A stretch of 21,413 nucleotides of DNA from Podaxis mareebaensis (taxonomy: Eukaryota; Basidiomycota; Agaricomycetes; Agaricales; Agaricaceae), in assembly GCA_018524725.1 (NCBI GenBank), contig JAEUWP010000240.1, positions 1 to 21,413 of the forward strand, given 5' to 3'. The notes beneath the pieces are model-generated. The model had not been told where the DNA came from and made no database searches. It was given only the letters and a program-made list of their open reading frames with translations. Position numbers and translations under genes: made by a program. Below, piece by piece: positions 19,807 to 21,413 of the stretch (position 1 is its first letter; the number at the start of each line of letters is the position of its first letter).

Positions 19807-20658
19807 TTACAGCACAGGAGTTGAAATCAGCCTTGGCCTTCTCTGTTTTCATCTCCTTGAGCTTATTGATGATCCATTCTTTGTCATATTGGTGATGGAA
19901 GAATGGGCATTTGTTGCTGTTGACATGATGTTCTTTTGAACTACATGACAGGCAGATGAAGGAAGTCACATGAGGACACTCTGTGATGTTAGTGGGGGTA
20001 GGGGGGTGAGGGTTAGGACCTGGTTTGCTGCAACAGCAGTACCCATCACATTGATGATTGTTAGTGTAGTGAGGGTCACTGCAAATAGCACACCTAGGGT
20101 TACAAGCTTTGCATAAGTGGGTGGGATGACCCCATCTCCAACAATGGTTACATAGAGGGCTAGCAACCCTCATGCTGGCACCTCAGAAAGTGCACACTCT
20201 ATTCTCAAAAAGAACAGTGTGATTAATGTAGAGTTTGGCTCATGAGGCTGATTGAGAGTCCCACAAGTCAAAGAATAAATTGGCGGAGTCAGAATGAGGG
20301 GAGACTCAGCAGAAGCATGGTTTGCTGACAAGATGATTGATGATATCAGCATATGGAGAAGCATCAATTACAGGCTTAATATCATCTGCAGTATGAGGAG
20401 TACCATCCTCCCTGAAATAAGGGAGGTTGGTGAGTTTGATGAATGATTTTGACATAGGAAGTGAAGGGTTGACTGCATTTCTAATGTCAGGTGAGGCAAA
20501 AGCCAATCTATTAGAATCAGTAATGCCTTTTTTGATTGAATTAAGCTCCATCTCAGAAGTGATGAAACTCATGTTGAGCCAGAGTGTTTGTTCATTTTTC
20601 TTCACTGACTCGATGCGAAGAGGAAGGTTTTTCTGATAAAGTTCATTGTTACAGCAAC
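19799..20658 (-). pseudogene. LINE copy B ORF1, 5'-incomplete, zinc-knuckle RNA-binding protein
   Basis: About 286 codons in one frame, ending in TAA (19801-19799). The order is a conserved N-terminal block (LPLRIESVKKNEQTLW, then DIRNAVNPSLPMSKSFIKL and SPYADII), then a CCHC knuckle CNHCWRWGHPTHLC (C-x2-C-x4-H-x4-C). Two looser Cys/His clusters follow (CAICSDPHYTNNHQC and CLSCSSKEHHVNSNKC). This is the gag-like, RNA-binding ORF1 of fungal LINEs. Three TGA codons interrupt it, one ending the upstream frame at 20308-20306, and two more before MRVASPLC. Two of these sit where an arginine reads naturally (SAS-stop-AK, TF-stop-GA), pointing to CGA to TGA changes. The start codon is outside this copy. 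Confidence 0.88.
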
Positions 20659-21413
20659 TGTTATGAACCAGCTTGGAACCTCCCACTGCAACATCATTTA
20701 TCATGCATTAGTCCATGAGCTTGGACTTCCCAATGCTTCTTGCTCTACCACTCAAGATACAGGTATACCAGCTGAAGACTCAACTCACTACTGCAATGAA
20801 GCTTTCACTAACTGCCACCTTCCTGGCCATGCCTCCCTATTCTCTGAAGACTGGCCAATGCCTGGACCAACCTTCTATGAGACCAACTGCATGATGACAG
20901 AGATATTGCACATCACCTGGGAGAATGCTCCCTTCACCCATGTCTTCGGTCCCAATGGGTTATATGTCCAAATGATTCATAACAACTTTGACTCCACCTG
21001 GGCCCATGGTTGGGAGATGATCCCTTATGCTGGAGAACCAATTGTATTCCTCCATCCTTACATGATGTACCCACCCAAGGTCATCCTGTATATTATCAAA
21101 TATGAAGTTGCCCATGGATTCTACTTTCAAGAAGTAGAAGTCTATCACATCAACCCTAACTCTGACAAGCCTCTGGCCATCCCTCCCCATTGCACTCAGC
21201 TTCTGCCCCTCTACAGCATCGACTCCAACATCCCAGGCATCAACAAGTCAAACCCAGAAGAACCCATTGGTGACCCTCCTCCATACCCACCACCATACAT
21301 CACCACCAATACATCATCATCATTGTCATCCTCTCCACACTGCAGCCTCATCTTCCTTCATGAGTCGGACTCTTCTGACTCAATGCCTTTAGCAGGGAAC
21401 TTCACTGTTCCTA
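20659..21413 (+). mobile_element. Repeat X, right copy, runs off right edge
   Basis: Begins TGTTATGAACCAGC directly after LINE ORF1 sequence and continues past the window end. It is about 91% identical to the reverse complement of 12430-13258 over the first ~345 bases aligned by hand, with all but one difference being a transition. It is inverted relative to the left copy, with the TG ends of both facing inward. If X is an LTR, GCAAC (20654-20658) would be its 5-bp target duplication and should recur beyond the right edge. Confidence 0.75.
20663..21413 (+). CDS. Open frame of repeat X, right copy, incomplete at right edge
   Basis: Uninterrupted for 250 codons from the ATG at 20663 to the window end, in the same register as the left copy, which ends 25 codons further on. 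It starts MNQLGTSHCNIIYHAL. The middle is rich in aromatic residues and proline (HITWENAPFTHVFGPN, PYAGEPIVFLHPYMMYPP), and the tail is serine- and aspartate-rich. No family was recognised. The two copies differ at many amino acids, mostly through lost CpG sites, so current selection on both is unlikely. Still, an open frame of this length in a decayed repeat suggests it was once coding. The frame also stays open for a few codons upstream into LINE sequence, by chance. Confidence 0.5.
   Translation, partial: MNQLGTSHCNIIYHALVHELGLPNASCSTTQDTGIPAEDSTHYCNEAFTNCHLPGHASLFSEDWPMPGPTFYETNCMMTEILHITWENAPFTHVFGPNGLYVQMIHNNFDSTWAHGWEMIPYAGEPIVFLHPYMMYPPKVILYIIKYEVAHGFYFQEVEVYHINPNSDKPLAIPPHCTQLLPLYSIDSNIPGINKSNPEEPIGDPPPYPPPYITTNTSSSLSSSPHCSLIFLHESDSSDSMPLAGNFTVP

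Larger units (their letters stand above)
15574..20658 (-). mobile_element. LINE copy B, nearly full length, Tad1/I-like
   Basis: A 5.1-kb minus-strand non-LTR retrotransposon. It holds most of ORF1 (zinc knuckles), then ORF2 with APE endonuclease, reverse transcriptase, RNase H and a C-terminal zinc motif, a 3' UTR of about 280 bases, and a poly(A) tail read as 19 T. Domain order and the RNase H fit the Tad1/I group common in fungi. Both frames are open apart from nonsense codons; I found no frameshift from the 5' edge to the final TAA. The 5' edge at 20658 lies inside ORF1 and abuts repeat X, so the true 5' end is missing or lies beyond X. Confidence 0.92.
12430..21413. repeat. Head-to-head inverted repeat pair (X copies)
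   Basis: The X copies at 12430-13258 (minus) and 20659-21413 (plus) form an inverted repeat with arms of at least 750 bp and a 7.4-kb spacer holding the gypsy fragment and both LINE copies. Left and right arms share the inner boundary TGTTATGA exactly; the outer boundary of the right arm is outside the window. Confidence 0.85.

Noticed and set aside
20659..21413. X copies as terminal inverted repeats of one large DNA transposon enclosing the LINEs
   Set aside because: The sharp TG end faces inward in both copies, whereas transposon ends should face outward. The contents (gypsy and two LINE copies in opposite orientation) look like nested insertions.

Overview
This window is nuclear DNA of a filamentous fungus, most likely a mushroom-forming basidiomycete (Agaricomycetes). 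The genes are split by 48-81 bp GT-AG introns. One gene belongs to a seven-helix membrane protein family that I know only from Agaricomycetes. The right half is packed with fungal retroelement and pogo-type transposon remains. Calls rest on reading the sequence; no database was searched.

Layout. (1) 1-1957, minus strand: first ~560 codons of the gene for splicing factor 3B subunit 3 (RSE1/SF3B3), six exons, running off the left edge; one of its five introns is GC-AG. (2) 1958-8120: CpG-rich, gene-poor sequence holding one plausible three-exon hypothetical gene (2597-3213, minus) and one weak open frame (5998-6687, plus). (3) 8121-9436, plus: six-exon gene for a seven-helix membrane protein of unknown function. 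(4) 9755-11890, minus: decayed pogo/Tc5-type DDE transposase. (5) 12268-13258 and 20659-21413: two head-to-head inverted copies of an unrecognised repeat, called X here, which carries a ~275-codon open frame and has possible LTR-like ends. (6) 13259-13725: piece of a Ty3/gypsy polymerase, cut at the start of its reverse transcriptase by a LINE poly(A) tail. (7) 13726-15573 and 15574-20658, minus: two copies of one LINE (Tad1/I-like: zinc-knuckle ORF1, then APE endonuclease, reverse transcriptase, RNase H and a C-terminal zinc motif in ORF2), in head-to-tail order.

The parts fit a nested insertion history: gypsy was hit by LINE copy A, A by LINE copy B, and B by the right X copy. That model predicts what lies just beyond the right edge. 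CpG is almost absent from the transposon block. Where two copies of a repeat can be compared, one often has TpG and the other CpA at the same place, the mark of ancestral CpG lost on opposite strands. This decay created TGA stops from CGA arginine codons and changed catalytic aspartates to asparagine in both LINE enzyme domains, with almost no frameshifts. No new cellular defence or biosynthetic system was recognised. The most interesting items are repeat X with its terminal open frame, the nesting prediction, and the legible CpG-decay record.
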